A stretch of 64,000 nucleotides of DNA from Gluconobacter thailandicus F149-1 = NBRC 100600 (GCF_000964465.1 NZ_BANH01000024.1:1-64000), one strand, 5' to 3'. Shown: positions 36,668 through 45,987, counted from the stretch's first letter. Notes: a model not told the origin generated them from the sequence alone. Program-made: numbers and translations.

Positions 36668-37507
36668 TTAATCGCGCAGAAGTTCGTTGATGGATGTCTT
36701 GGAGCGGGTGCGCTCATCAACGCGCTTGACGATCACGACACAGGCAAGAGACGGCTGACCCGGCTCCTTCGGCGGCAGTGTGCCTGGGATAACAACGGAA
36801 TAAGCCGGAACGCGGCCCATGAAGATCTCACCCGTCGCACGATCCACAATCTTTGTGGATGCACCAATGAACACGCCCATGGACAGGACAGAGCCCTTCT
36901 CCACGATCACGCCTTCAGCAACTTCAGACCGCGCACCGATGAAACAGTCATCTTCAATGATGACCGGAGCAGCCTGTAGGGGCTCCAGAACGCCGCCAAT
37001 TCCTGCACCACCGCTGATATGGCAGTTCTTGCCAATCTGGGCGCAGGACCCGACCGTCGCCCAGGTGTCAATCATCGTGCCGCTATCAACGCGCGCACCG
37101 ACATTCACGAAGCTCGGCATCAGAACGACATTCGGTGCGATGAAAGCCGAGCGACGAACGATCGCACCCGGAACCGCACGGAAACCAGCTTCCGCGAAAC
37201 GGAATTGATCCCAACCGTCGAACTTCAGCGGAACCTTGTCAAAAGCCGGCTCACCACCACAACCGCCGACCATGACGCGACTGTCATTGAGACGGAAAGA
37301 CAGAAGAACGGCCTTCTTCAGCCATTCATGGACAACCCAGCCATCTTCACTCGGCTCAGCCACACGCAGCGTACCGGCATCAAGACCTTTGAGCGCGGTT
37401 TCGATGACCTCGCGATCTTCTCCCTCTGTTTGTGCGTTCAGAGTGGCACGACGCTCCCAGAGAGCGTCAATGGCGGTGCGAAGCGTATCGTGAGGCATCA
37501 GGACCAT
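36668..37507 (-). CDS. dapD: 2,3,4,5-tetrahydropyridine-2,6-dicarboxylate N-succinyltransferase
   Basis: Succinylates tetrahydrodipicolinate in the lysine and diaminopimelate pathway. Its 279 residues match the family. The left-handed beta-helix is visible as hexapeptide repeats ([58 protein letters not shown]). Two Met codons (37507 and 37498) are near equal as starts, since neither has a clear ribosome binding site. It is the first gene of dapD-dapE-membrane protein. Confidence 0.96.
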   Translation of the reverse strand: MVLMPHDTLRTAIDALWERRATLNAQTEGEDREVIETALKGLDAGTLRVAEPSEDGWVVHEWLKKAVLLSFRLNDSRVMVGGCGGEPAFDKVPLKFDGWDQFRFAEAGFRAVPGAIVRRSAFIAPNVVLMPSFVNVGARVDSGTMIDTWATVGSCAQIGKNCHISGGAGIGGVLEPLQAAPVIIEDDCFIGARSEVAEGVIVEKGSVLSMGVFIGASTKIVDRATGEIFMGRVPAYSVVIPGTLPPKEPGQPSLACVVIVKRVDERTRSKTSINELLRD

Positions 37508-37791
37508 CCAGAAAAGGAGCAGAAAACCGCCGGACCATGCGATCCCCGGCCGTGCCTGTCAACGGCTCTTTCCCCGTCAACTGAATCCACTTCGTTATTA
37601 AGCTTCCGTTAACCTATTGTACCTATGGAAAACGAAGAGCGTTCTGTTTCAGAAACGGCCCGAAAGAAACTCCTGATCTGCTCAGAGCCTTTCTTTGGAA
37701 CAACGAGCCCGTTTCAGTTCGTTCCACGCCGCAGGGCCTGAACCTGCATCATCAAGACGGCTTTGTTCAGCCGCACCAGCATGGAGCCTTC

Positions 37792-38775
37792 GTGGCAATG
37801 CATGATCCCGGACTGAACCATCCCAGCCTTTTCCCATTGCGGGAAAATCAGTCGTCAATCCTGCCCGTGATCCGAAAGATCCTGAACGCCATGCGGGGGG
37901 CCATTCTGCCTCGTCTGGGTATTGCCGCTGCGCTGACCGAGCTTCAGAAAATCCTTCAGTCAGACAGTTTCCTCTTCAATTCCTTCACGCCCCCGACAGA
38001 TGACAGCATCCTTCATCAGTCTGCACCGCTTCCTCAGGGTCTTCAGGACTGTCTTCAGGGAAACACATTCATTCCCGATCAGTCTGCCATCCGGTTTTCA
38101 GCCGGTTCACAATATGCCGTTTTGATCTGTGAAGTCATTCGCAGCCAGTCTCCGCTGGGCCTGATCTGCTGGAAAAACACGTCCTGGTCTCCAGAAGACA
38201 TTGAACTCCTTCAGACCGTCATGGCGTTCATTGCCACCATCCAGGAACATGATGCTCTTCAACGCAGGGTTCTGGGAGAATCCCACTACGATTTCGCATC
38301 CAATCTTCTGAACTGGGACGGCCTGAAAGATGAAATGGAACGGCGGATTCCACGCCTGGACCGGGAAGGCCTTCCAGCAACCCTCATGGTCGCCTACATC
38401 CCTGGCCTGACTGATATCGCCCAGAAAAACGGCTTTCAGGCGGGAGAAGATGCCCTTGTCCAGTGCATTGCACTTCTCCGCAAAGCCGTTCGTCCCACCG
38501 ATGCTGTCGCACGACTGAGCGGCAACACATTTGCTCTCTGGATGGATGGTGGAGACCGTTTCGCCATGGCCGAGCGCGCAGAACGCATGACAGCACACGG
38601 CATTCCCCTATTGATAGAACCGCCCACGCATCTTCCCCTGTATCTTGGCCTTATCAGCCGTGAGCCAGAGGATCAGGAGACCTCTCCAGATACTCTGCTC
38701 GAAAGAGCGACACAGGCCCTCCACGACGCAATGGACGAGCAAAAAAAATGGCGCTTCTCTTACGAAGCGCCATAA
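37792..38775 (+). CDS. Degenerate GGDEF-domain protein
   Basis: A protein of about 327 residues. The N-terminal part (about 15-160) is GAF-like, with VLICEVIRSQSPLGLICWKN. A diguanylate-cyclase fold follows: HYDFASNLLNWDGLKDEMER, then KNGFQAGEDALVQCIALLRK and RPTDAVARL. Where GGDEF should be, SGNTF is found, and the substrate-binding Asp positions are also changed, so it should not make c-di-GMP. A sensor or binding role is possible. The frame is open upstream beyond the GTG at 37792 to about 37660 with coding-like content, so the true start may lie further upstream. Confidence 0.75.
   Translation: MAMHDPGLNHPSLFPLRENQSSILPVIRKILNAMRGAILPRLGIAAALTELQKILQSDSFLFNSFTPPTDDSILHQSAPLPQGLQDCLQGNTFIPDQSAIRFSAGSQYAVLICEVIRSQSPLGLICWKNTSWSPEDIELLQTVMAFIATIQEHDALQRRVLGESHYDFASNLLNWDGLKDEMERRIPRLDREGLPATLMVAYIPGLTDIAQKNGFQAGEDALVQCIALLRKAVRPTDAVARLSGNTFALWMDGGDRFAMAERAERMTAHGIPLLIEPPTHLPLYLGLISREPEDQETSPDTLLERATQALHDAMDEQKKWRFSYEAP
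38741..38773 (-). terminator. Intrinsic terminator of the argB operon, inside the GGDEF gene's 3' end
   Basis: ATGGCGCTTC (38748-38757) and GAAGCGCCAT (38764-38773) form a perfect 10-bp stem over a 6-base loop. The run of eight A at 38741-38748 becomes a U-run on the minus strand directly after the stem. It starts 9 bp beyond the argB stop and codes for the last residues of the convergent gene. Confidence 0.85.
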
Positions 38776-38781
38776 TCCGGT

Positions 38782-39717
38782 TCAGGCCTTAATGAGAGTT
38801 CCCGGCCCTGCCCGCGTGAACAGTTCCAGCAGACAGGTATGCGGTACGCGGCCATCCAGAATGACGGCCGCCTTGGCGCCACTCTGAACAGCATCCAAGC
38901 AGGTCTCAACCTTCGGGATCATGCCACCCGAAATCGTACCGTCCTTGATGAGGTTGCGCGCCTCTTCAGCACTCAGTTCCTCGATCAGCTTGCCGTTGCG
39001 ATCCAGAACACCCGGAACATCAGTCAACATCAGCAGACGTGAAGCATGCACAGCGCCCGCAATGGCACCTGCAGCCGTGTCGGCATTGATGTTGTAGGTC
39101 TCACCGTTTTCACCCGCACCGACCGGAGCAATCACAGGAATCAGACCAGAGCCCAGCAGAGCGTATAGAACACGCGGGTCAATCTTTTCAGGCTGACCAA
39201 CAAATCCGAGATCAACTACGCTCTCGATCTGGCTGTCAGGGTCGCGACGTGTCCGGGTCAGCTTGCGCGCCTGAATCAGGCTCCCGTCCTTGCCAGAAAT
39301 ACCAACAGCCATCGCACCAGCGCGATTGATAAGTTCTGCGACCTGCTTGTTCACGCTGCCAGCGAGAACCATCTCGATGACGTCCACCATCGCACTATCC
39401 GTCACGCGCAGTCCGTCAACGAACTGGGAACGGATATGCAGACGATCCAGCATCGAACTGATCTGCGGGCCCCCACCGTGCACGACGATCGGATTAATAC
39501 CCACCAGTTTGAGCAGAGCAATATCATAGCCAAAAGCACTGGCCAGTTTGCCCTCGCCCATCGCATGGCCACCGTACTTGACGACGATGGTGTCCCCTGC
39601 ATAACGCCGCAGATACGGAAGAGCACTGGCAAGGATGGCAGCCTGCTGCTGGGCATCATCCATATTCACGGCCGGCGGGATTTCCGGCAGCTTTTCACTG
39701 TGGGTCTTTTTGCTCAC
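38782..39717 (-). CDS. argB: Acetylglutamate kinase
   Basis: Phosphorylates N-acetylglutamate, the second step of arginine synthesis. Its 311 residues have the amino-acid-kinase layout: [11 protein letters not shown] (phosphate loop), [20 protein letters not shown], and later [14 protein letters not shown] and [11 protein letters not shown]. The C-terminal [18 protein letters not shown] is characteristic. It is the last gene of rpmH-rnpA-yidD-yidC-engB-argB, 8 bp after engB. Confidence 0.96.
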   Translation of the reverse strand: MSKKTHSEKLPEIPPAVNMDDAQQQAAILASALPYLRRYAGDTIVVKYGGHAMGEGKLASAFGYDIALLKLVGINPIVVHGGGPQISSMLDRLHIRSQFVDGLRVTDSAMVDVIEMVLAGSVNKQVAELINRAGAMAVGISGKDGSLIQARKLTRTRRDPDSQIESVVDLGFVGQPEKIDPRVLYALLGSGLIPVIAPVGAGENGETYNINADTAAGAIAGAVHASRLLMLTDVPGVLDRNGKLIEELSAEEARNLIKDGTISGGMIPKVETCLDAVQSGAKAAVILDGRVPHTCLLELFTRAGPGTLIKA

Positions 39718-39725
39718 GGCCGGAC

Positions 39726-40394
39726 TTATCCTTCCACTGAGGTCTTGGCGGGATCTGCAAAACGAGCGATCTCCGCACGCAGATCTTCGATACCTTCGCC
39801 GGTTTGGCTACTGGTGCAAACGATGCGCGGATAGGCAGCAGCATGCTTGAGCGCAAGAGCTTCCACCTCCGCAATCTTGGCTTTGAGCGCCGTTGGCCGA
39901 ACCTGATCGCATTTGGTCAGAACGATTTGGAAAACCACGGCCGCACGATCCAGAAGCTCCATGACATCCTTGTCGGACGCCTTGAGTTCAATACGCGCAT
40001 CAAGAAGCAGTATCACACGTGCAAGCGTCGTCCGGCCTCGGAGATAGGCGAACATCATGTTCTGCCAGTCTTCCTTGACAGACTTTGCAGCCTTCGCAAA
40101 CCCGTAACCCGGCATATCCACAAGAGAAATGCGGTCTGACAGATTGAAGAAGTTAAGCTGCTTGGTGCGGCCAGGCTCTGACGAAGCCCGTGCAAGAGCC
40201 TTCCGCCCTGTGAGAGCATTGATGATGCTGGACTTGCCAACATTGGAACGGCCCGCAAAGGCAACTTCAGGTCGACCGACTGGCGGAAGCTGCTCGATCT
40301 TCTGGGACCCAAAGAAAAACTCGCACTCCCCCGCAAAGAGAAGACGTCCATCTTCAATCTGCTCAGGAGTAGGAGGGCCCGCAACTTCTTTCAT
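39726..40394 (-). CDS. engB: Ribosome biogenesis GTPase EngB (YihA/YsxC)
   Basis: A small essential GTPase for 50S assembly. G1 is [20 protein letters not shown]3 is [10 protein letters not shown] and G4 is VLTKCDQV, followed by the SAK-type region CTSSQTGEG. The start at 40394 (MKEVAGPP) gives 222 residues. The longer in-frame extension runs back into the yidC stop region and is not credible. It follows yidC by 5 bp. Confidence 0.95.
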   Translation of the reverse strand: MKEVAGPPTPEQIEDGRLLFAGECEFFFGSQKIEQLPPVGRPEVAFAGRSNVGKSSIINALTGRKALARASSEPGRTKQLNFFNLSDRISLVDMPGYGFAKAAKSVKEDWQNMMFAYLRGRTTLARVILLLDARIELKASDKDVMELLDRAAVVFQIVLTKCDQVRPTALKAKIAEVEALALKHAAAYPRIVCTSSQTGEGIEDLRAEIARFADPAKTSVEG

Positions 40395-40399
40395 GTGTC

Positions 40400-42121
40400 T
40401 CAGCGTCCAGTAGTGGTGACAGGAACCGGCAGCTTTGTACGGCTCTGGATGAAGGACTGCTGAGCAAATGTCAGCAGGTTGTTCCACGTGTAGTAAACCA
40501 GAAGACTGGCCGGAAAGCCCGACATGACGAACACATAGACCAGCGGCATGAACTGCATGATGCGAGCCTGCGCCGGATCCATGCTCACCATGGTCTGACG
40601 CTGCAGCAGCCAGAAAGTCACACCCAGAGCTGCTCCCCAGACACTGATGTGCAGGAACGAGAAGTACACTGTCGGATCAAACGGGATCAGGCCGAACAGA
40701 TTGAAGAGATTCGTCGGGTCCGGAACGGACAGGTCACGAATCCAACCAAAGAACGGGGCATGGCGTTCGTCGATGCTGATGTTCAGCATCTTGTACAGGC
40801 AGAAGAAGATCGGAGCCTGGATCAGAACCGGCAGACAGCCACTGGCCGGGTTCACGCCCTCTTCCCGATAGAGAGCCATGACCTTCTGGTTCATGACCAT
40901 CGGGTCATCCTTGTTCTTCTCCCGGATCTCCTTGATCTTTGGAGCCAGCAGACGCATCCGCGCAGACGAACCCGCCGCCTTGGAAGCAAGCGGGAACAGC
41001 ACAATCTTGACGATCAACGTCAGCGCCATCAGCGCCAGACCGAAATTGCCAAGGTGCAGATACAGCCAGTGCAGCAGATACAGGATCGGACGCGTCAGGA
41101 AGCTGAACCAGCCAAAATCGATCGCCTTGTCGAAATCCGTAATGTGCAGATCGCGACTGTAAGCCTGAAGCAGGCTCGGAACCTTCGCGCCCGCAAAAAG
41201 GTGGCTCGTCTGCGTAATCGTACCATTCGGCATGATCTGCTGGGCTGCCTGCGAGGTAAAACCAATCCGATATGAACCGGGATTGCCAGGCGCATAGGCA
41301 AAACTAGCCGTGACAGCTGCAGTAGCGTCTGGCGCTACCGCCGTCAGCCAGTACTTGTCGCTGATACCGCCCCAGCCGCCAGTACCGCCCTTGGCCCAGA
41401 ACGTATGGTCTGCGTGCTCGGCACCTTTGCGAACGTTCTTGTAGGTTTCGTCATTCAGACGACCATCCATGACGGCAATCGGGCCTTCATGAGCCGTCCA
41501 GAAACCTTCCGCAGCCTGATAGTCACGCTGAACACGCTGGAACGGAACCAGAGCCACCGGCTGTGAAGAATGGTTCTCCACAGACTGAACGACCGAGAAC
41601 ATGTAGTGCTGATCAACGGCGATCTGGATTGTAAAGATCAGTCCTTCGCCATTGTCCCACTTCAACGTTACCGGATGACCGGGAGACAGGGCTTCATCTG
41701 CACTGTTCCAGACCGTATTCAGGTCAGGCACCTTGGCATTCGAGCCCGGAGCATTGGTCCAGCCAATGACAAAGAAGTTCGGATGCTCGCTGTCGGGCTT
41801 ATCCAGGAGGCGGACAAGCGGGCTGTCCTTGGCCAGAGTCGCACGATACTTCGTCAGCACCGCATCATCCAGCAGCGCACCCTTGAGGTTCAGGGAACCC
41901 TGCACGTCTTCGCTTGTGATTGCGATACGTCGCGCCGTTACTACCTGCTCAGAGGAAGCCTCTGCAGACGCGGCCTGATCCGGGGTTGGCGGGGACTGTG
42001 TCGCAGCAGTCTGCGTGACAGCGGGATGACTGTCCTGATGGGGCTTCGGCATGAAATAGTCGAAACCGATCAGGATGAGGGCCGAGAGGATAGTGGCCGC
42101 AATGATGCGCTTGATTTCCAT
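40400..42121 (-). CDS. yidC: Membrane protein insertase YidC
   Basis: Inserts and folds inner-membrane proteins with or without Sec. Its 573 residues include an N-terminal anchor (IIAATILSALILIGFDYFM), a large periplasmic beta-domain (about 60-350) and the conserved C-terminal membrane core. The core has GLALMALTLIVKIVLFPLAS, KVMALYREEGVNPASGCLPV, and QFMPLVYVFVMSGFPASLLV. It belongs to the gram-negative long form. Confidence 0.97.
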   Translation of the reverse strand: MEIKRIIAATILSALILIGFDYFMPKPHQDSHPAVTQTAATQSPPTPDQAASAEASSEQVVTARRIAITSEDVQGSLNLKGALLDDAVLTKYRATLAKDSPLVRLLDKPDSEHPNFFVIGWTNAPGSNAKVPDLNTVWNSADEALSPGHPVTLKWDNGEGLIFTIQIAVDQHYMFSVVQSVENHSSQPVALVPFQRVQRDYQAAEGFWTAHEGPIAVMDGRLNDETYKNVRKGAEHADHTFWAKGGTGGWGGISDKYWLTAVAPDATAAVTASFAYAPGNPGSYRIGFTSQAAQQIMPNGTITQTSHLFAGAKVPSLLQAYSRDLHITDFDKAIDFGWFSFLTRPILYLLHWLYLHLGNFGLALMALTLIVKIVLFPLASKAAGSSARMRLLAPKIKEIREKNKDDPMVMNQKVMALYREEGVNPASGCLPVLIQAPIFFCLYKMLNISIDERHAPFFGWIRDLSVPDPTNLFNLFGLIPFDPTVYFSFLHISVWGAALGVTFWLLQRQTMVSMDPAQARIMQFMPLVYVFVMSGFPASLLVYYTWNNLLTFAQQSFIQSRTKLPVPVTTTGR

Positions 42122-42211
42122 CGGGCGGATGCCGGTCTTTCGTCTCTACGGAGGAATGCTGAGCCTCAAGTGGCCGAAAACCGCGATCAAAACAATAGCT
42201 GGCCGCGTTTT

Positions 42212-42460
42212 TTAATGCTGATGGCGCTCAGGAGGAAGGTCGCAGCCCCCTTTTGACCACGGATGACAGCGCAGGATTCTCCTGAGTGCCAGCCATCCGC
42301 CGTGCAGAGGACCATGCGATTTGATCACCATAATGGCGTAGGTGCTACACCCAGGCTCAAATCGGCAATTCCGCCCCAGATACGGGCTGACGAAAAGTTT
42401 GTAAGCATCAATCAGTGCGAGCAGGAAGACAGTTACAGGCTTGGTAAAAAAGCCTGTCAT
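42212..42460 (-). CDS. yidD: Membrane protein insertion efficiency factor YidD
   Basis: A protein of 82 residues with the invariant [39 protein letters not shown] and [18 protein letters not shown]. It helps YidC-dependent insertion at the membrane. Its start overlaps the rnpA stop by 4 bp, the standard arrangement. Confidence 0.95.
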   Translation of the reverse strand: MTGFFTKPVTVFLLALIDAYKLFVSPYLGRNCRFEPGCSTYAIMVIKSHGPLHGGWLALRRILRCHPWSKGGCDLPPERHQH

Positions 42461-42804
42461 TTTTCCGTACCCTTGCGAAGGGCTTTCCGGAGATCTTCCT
42501 GAAGCAAAGAAAAATCGCGTCGACGGGTACCGTCTCGACCGATTAGGACGAAGTCTCCTGTTGGGAGACCGTCCTCACGTGCAACAAGACGCAGCACCTC
42601 ACGGAGGCGGCGTCTGGTGCGATTTCGGATGACCGAATTCCCAACCTTTTTCGTGACAGTAAACCCGACACGGCTTTCAGGCTGGGTATCATCCTGCAGG
42701 ATCTGCACAACCATTCCCGGGGTAGCGACTTTACGTCCCTTCCCGGCAACACGCAGAAACTGCGGCCGCTTTTTCAGGCGGCCAGCTGTATGATTCCCGC
42801 TCAG
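42457..42804 (-). CDS. rnpA: Ribonuclease P protein component, with an unusual start
   Basis: Protein subunit of RNase P, which trims tRNA 5' ends. The RNR motif is [19 protein letters not shown]. The first ATG (42714) would yield only 85 residues and lose the family's N-terminal helix and strand. Upstream, the frame is open and encodes the matching sequence [20 protein letters not shown], so translation must begin further up. No ATG, GTG or TTG exists there. CTG at 42804, overlapping the rpmH stop, would give 115 residues, a normal length. The exact start is inference. Confidence 0.85.
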   Translation of the reverse strand: MSGNHTAGRLKKRPQFLRVAGKGRKVATPGMVVQILQDDTQPESRVGFTVTKKVGNSVIRNRTRRRLREVLRLVAREDGLPTGDFVLIGRDGTRRRDFSLLQEDLRKALRKGTEK

Positions 42805-42935
42805 GCGGAGAGCTTCTTGCGGCCCTTGGTGCGACGGTTTGCCAGCACGCGGCGGCCACCGACTGTAGCAGTACGTGCACGGAAACCGTGGCGACGCTTA
42901 CGAACCAGCTTGGAGGGTTGATACGTGCGCTTCAT
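42801..42935 (-). CDS. rpmH: 50S ribosomal protein L34
   Basis: A protein of 44 residues, [20 protein letters not shown] followed by [20 protein letters not shown] and KLSA, unmistakable for L34. It is the first gene of the operon with rnpA, and its stop overlaps the likely rnpA start. The upstream 140 bp hold short GC-rich inverted repeats (ACCCGG near 43016 with CCGGGT) but no recognised promoter. Confidence 0.97.
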   Translation of the reverse strand: MKRTYQPSKLVRKRRHGFRARTATVGGRRVLANRRTKGRKKLSA

Positions 42936-43077
42936 GACATCGATCCTTAAAAACCATGCAGACGCCCCTCTGGACATCCGCGTCGATCGGGCGCACGAAA
43001 CGCCCGGTGAATGAGACCCGGGCTTGTACTCACCGGGTCCTCGCCTGTCAATGCCGGACGATCAGGAAGCTGAGGAT

Positions 43078-43287
43078 ATGAGCCAAAAACCGACTCTACC
43101 ACCGTCTCAATCGAACGAATCCAGCGCATTCCGCCATGATTTGCGAAACGCCCTGTCACCCGCCCTGCTCTGTGCCGACATCCTGTCCTCTCATCCCGAC
43201 GATTCTGTACGTCGGCATGCAGAGACAATCATACAGGCACTTGAAAAAGCTCTCAGTCTTCTGAAGTCGTCGGCTTCTTCTCGATAA
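43078..43287 (+). CDS. Small protein resembling a histidine-kinase H-box helix
   Basis: A peptide of 69 residues. Its core FRHDLRNALSPALLCADILS with the following ETIIQALEKALSLL resembles the DHp dimerisation helix of histidine kinases, where H-D-L-R-N carries the phosphorylated His. No ATPase domain is present. The ATG at 43078 has GAGGAT upstream; an earlier Met at 43051 has none. Its 3' end overlaps the convergent glyoxalase gene by 35 bp. It may be a phosphotransfer or inhibitor peptide, or a remnant of a lost kinase. Confidence 0.6.
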   Translation: MSQKPTLPPSQSNESSAFRHDLRNALSPALLCADILSSHPDDSVRRHAETIIQALEKALSLLKSSASSR

Positions 43288-43660
43288 GCTCGATCTTGTA
43301 GCCGTCCGGGTCTTGCACGAAAGCAATAATGACCGTTCCGAATTTTAGCGGACCGGCCTCACGCGTCACGGTACCACCACCGGAACGGACCGTCTCAACC
43401 AGCCCCGCCACGTCAGGCACACCAATTGCAAAATGCCCGAAACCCGTTCCAACTTCGTAGTCGGACTCCTGATCCCAGTTATAGGTTAGTTCAATCTCGG
43501 CCTGTCCGTGCTCGTTATCCGCGAATCCGATGAAGACCAGCGTATAACGCCCTTCTCGAACTTCCTTGCGACGCAGCTCCTTCATGCCAAGGAGGCTGTA
43601 GAACGCCAGACTGCGATCAATGTCCCGGATGCGGACCATCGTGTGCAGGAATGTGCTCAT
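43253..43660 (-). CDS. gloA: Lactoylglutathione lyase (glyoxalase I)
   Basis: Isomerises the hemithioacetal of methylglyoxal and glutathione. Its 135 residues begin MSTFLHTMVRIRDIDRSLAF. IELTYNWDQESDYEVGTGFG and FVQDPDGYKIELIEKK carry metal and glutathione residues of the VOC fold (His at the start, Glu in IELTYN, and Glu near the end). It overlaps lpxI by 4 bp and closes the long minus-strand envelope operon. Confidence 0.93.
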   Translation of the reverse strand: MSTFLHTMVRIRDIDRSLAFYSLLGMKELRRKEVREGRYTLVFIGFADNEHGQAEIELTYNWDQESDYEVGTGFGHFAIGVPDVAGLVETVRSGGGTVTREAGPLKFGTVIIAFVQDPDGYKIELIEKKPTTSED

Positions 43661-44502
43661 TTTTCTTCCTTAAGATCTTCGGTCGTCAGCCCATAAAGGA
43701 ACAGCCCGTATCGATCAGCCAAAGCTATGCAGCGATCCGGGTCCGTCAGGAGGGTCACACCTGGCTGAAACGCCACCCCGCGCAATCCGTTCCGCGCAGC
43801 ATTCTCAAGCGTCTCAGGACCAATCGTGGGCATGTCAGCCCTCAGATCCTGACCACTCTTGGGCATCTTGATGAGAACCCCTCCGCTCCCGGCCTGCATA
43901 AGCTTGCCGCACCGGCCCAACATGGCATCTGTGCCTTCAAGCGCCTCCACGGCCAGAACCAGACCACTTTGAACGACACATCCCTGCCCGATATCCAGTG
44001 CGGCCATGGCGCGCAAAACCTGCACACCGCGGGCAATATCCTGCTGGGCCTGCTCATCCGGAGCTACGCGCCCGAGCGTTCCACTACGACCTGTTGCATG
44101 ATCCAGAAATTCATGAGCCCCGCGGACAATAAAGCCCTCTTCCCCGAGAACCCGAACCACCGCACCCAGGAGGCCGTCATCACCGAGGAAAATGGCACGC
44201 CCCAAGCGCGCAAGAATTCGAGCGCCCTCTGCATCGGGCCGGAGATCGCGCCAGGCTGGTCGCCTTACAGGGCCGATCAGGACCAGTTCACGGCAACCAT
44301 GCTTTTTGAGAGCTGCAAGGATTTCTCCAACCGCAGCAAGGCGGATAATTTCATGAGCATACGGCGCCAAACGGGCCGTATCCGCAAAGTCACGAAAGCC
44401 GACAACGAAGACCGACTTCCCTTTCTCCAAAGCAGCCGCAGCTACCTGTGCAGGCAAGGGGCCTGCCCCGGCCAGAATACCGACGCACCCTCCCCCTGGC
44501 AT
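43657..44502 (-). CDS. lpxI: UDP-2,3-diacylglucosamine diphosphatase LpxI
   Basis: Hydrolyses UDP-2,3-diacylglucosamine to lipid X in lipid A synthesis; it takes the place of LpxH in many alphaproteobacteria. Its 281 residues begin with VGILAGAGPLPAQVAAAAL. It has the conserved FLGDDGLLGAVVRVLGEEGF and ADMPTIGPETLENAARNGLR. It follows lpxA by 2 bp and precedes gloA, in the usual lpxD-fabZ-lpxA-lpxI order. Confidence 0.93.
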   Translation of the reverse strand: MPGGGCVGILAGAGPLPAQVAAAALEKGKSVFVVGFRDFADTARLAPYAHEIIRLAAVGEILAALKKHGCRELVLIGPVRRPAWRDLRPDAEGARILARLGRAIFLGDDGLLGAVVRVLGEEGFIVRGAHEFLDHATGRSGTLGRVAPDEQAQQDIARGVQVLRAMAALDIGQGCVVQSGLVLAVEALEGTDAMLGRCGKLMQAGSGGVLIKMPKSGQDLRADMPTIGPETLENAARNGLRGVAFQPGVTLLTDPDRCIALADRYGLFLYGLTTEDLKEEK

Positions 44503-44504
44503 AC

Positions 44505-45362
44505 TCAGGCTCCTTCGGTTTCGGACAGCCCCTCGTTCCGGGCAACACGCGTCAGCCCACGGCGGCTCGGCGCTTCCATGAAATCAAGCATTTCCGCAAT
44601 CCGTTGCAGATGCCCATATTCGCGACGCACTTCTGCAATGCGGGCTTCCAGCACAACATCCGTACTTCCATGGCGCGGATACAGCGTCCGGAAGGCGCGA
44701 CGCATGGCCTGCATTTCTTCCGGCCCAACACCCGAACGCTTCAAACCGATCCAGTTCAGACCAACCAGACGCGCACGGTTCCCCAGAACGCTGCCATACG
44801 GAATGACATCCATTTCAACACCACAGACGCCGCCGACAACAGCCCCACGGCCGACACGAACAAACTGGTGAAGCGCGGCTGACCCCATAACCTTGGCGTC
44901 GTCAGCAATCTCGACATGACCGCCCATGACAACATTGTTCACAATGATGACGCGATCACCCAGAACACAGTCATGAGCCACATGCGCATTCGCCATGATC
45001 AGACAACGCTCACCAATCTTCGTCAGCGCATGGCCCTGTGCCGTTCCACGATGGATCGTGACGTTCTCACGAATGATCGTGTGAGCGCCGATTTCGCAGA
45101 GCGTCGGCTCACCAGCATATTTCAGATCCTGCGGCGCCATACCGATCGTGACGAAGGGATAAACCTCTACCCCTTCACGAAGGGTCGTATGACCGTCCAC
45201 GATAACGGAAGCATGCAGGTGCACGCCGTCGCCAAGTGTCACATGCGGTCCGACGACACACCACGGACCAATACGGACATTATCTCCAACCCGCGCCCGC
45301 TCATCAACAAGAGCGGTCGCATGGATTTCGGCGCTGTCGGATCGTTTTCCTGCAATCTGCAT
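44505..45362 (-). CDS. lpxA: Acyl-ACP:UDP-N-acetylglucosamine O-acyltransferase
   Basis: First enzyme of lipid A synthesis. Its 285 residues start with hexapeptide repeats (IHATALVDERARVGDNVRIG). The catalytic His is in ANAHVAHDCVLGDRVIIVNN. LAGHVEIA is represented as VMGGHVEIADDAKV, with a helical C-terminus. It is flanked closely by fabZ and lpxI. Confidence 0.96.
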   Translation of the reverse strand: MQIAGKRSDSAEIHATALVDERARVGDNVRIGPWCVVGPHVTLGDGVHLHASVIVDGHTTLREGVEVYPFVTIGMAPQDLKYAGEPTLCEIGAHTIIRENVTIHRGTAQGHALTKIGERCLIMANAHVAHDCVLGDRVIIVNNVVMGGHVEIADDAKVMGSAALHQFVRVGRGAVVGGVCGVEMDVIPYGSVLGNRARLVGLNWIGLKRSGVGPEEMQAMRRAFRTLYPRHGSTDVVLEARIAEVRREYGHLQRIAEMLDFMEAPSRRGLTRVARNEGLSETEGA

Positions 45363-45366
45363 CAGT

Positions 45367-45885
45367 TCAGCCCATGATCATGGCACTGAAGGTTGCCTCT
45401 GCGACAGCAACGCCGTCAACACGGGCAATACCCTTGAACTTCCAGACATTCGCCCGGGAGCGCTCCTTGACGACTTCGATACGAAGCTGATCGCCAGGCC
45501 CCACCGGACGGCGGAACTTCGCGCCTTCAATGGTCATGAAATAAACAAGCTTTCCTTCGAAAGCCTTGCCAAGAGTCAGAACGACAAGCGTTGCAGCCGT
45601 CTGCGCCATGGCTTCAATGATCAGAACACCCGGCATCACCGGATGAGACGGAAAATGCCCCTGAAAGAACGGTTCGTTCACCGTGACATTCTTGATGCCA
45701 ACAGCGGACTCACCGGCCTTGATCTCCTGCATCTTGTCGATCAGGAGGAAAGGATAGCGATGTGGGATCGCCTGCATGATCTGCAGAATATCGATGCTCT
45801 CAGGAACCTGATGTGTTCCCGAAGCCCCTTCTGCCGGGGTCGTCTTTTCAGCCGGAGCGTCCACTCGATCCATCTTCTTCACCAT
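45367..45885 (-). CDS. fabZ: 3-hydroxyacyl-ACP dehydratase FabZ
   Basis: Dehydrates 3-hydroxyacyl-ACP in fatty-acid synthesis and competes with LpxA/LpxD for the same acyl pools. Hot-dog fold with IPHRYPFLLIDKMQEI, FFQGHFPSHPVMPGVLIIEA (active-site His and later Glu) and KFRRPVGPGDQLRIEV. Its 172 residues include an N-terminal extension of about 30. It is 4 bp ahead of lpxA. Confidence 0.96.
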   Translation of the reverse strand: MVKKMDRVDAPAEKTTPAEGASGTHQVPESIDILQIMQAIPHRYPFLLIDKMQEIKAGESAVGIKNVTVNEPFFQGHFPSHPVMPGVLIIEAMAQTAATLVVLTLGKAFEGKLVYFMTIEGAKFRRPVGPGDQLRIEVVKERSRANVWKFKGIARVDGVAVAEATFSAMIMG

Positions 45886-45987
45886 ACCCTTCCGGGGGAA
45901 ATTTTGTCAGTTTTCTGCTCTCCGAGCAGTACGATCGGCCTCCCTTAGCAAAACTGGCCAAGGGATACCATCCATCACCGGTTCAGG

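Noticed and set aside
35515-36690. Plus-strand frame of 391 codons
   Set aside because: Antisense shadow of dapE, which has clear M20 peptidase motifs.
45915-45929. CTGCTC-TCC-GAGCAG hairpin between lpxD and fabZ
   Set aside because: Short stem with no U-run on the transcribed strand, so it was not called a terminator.
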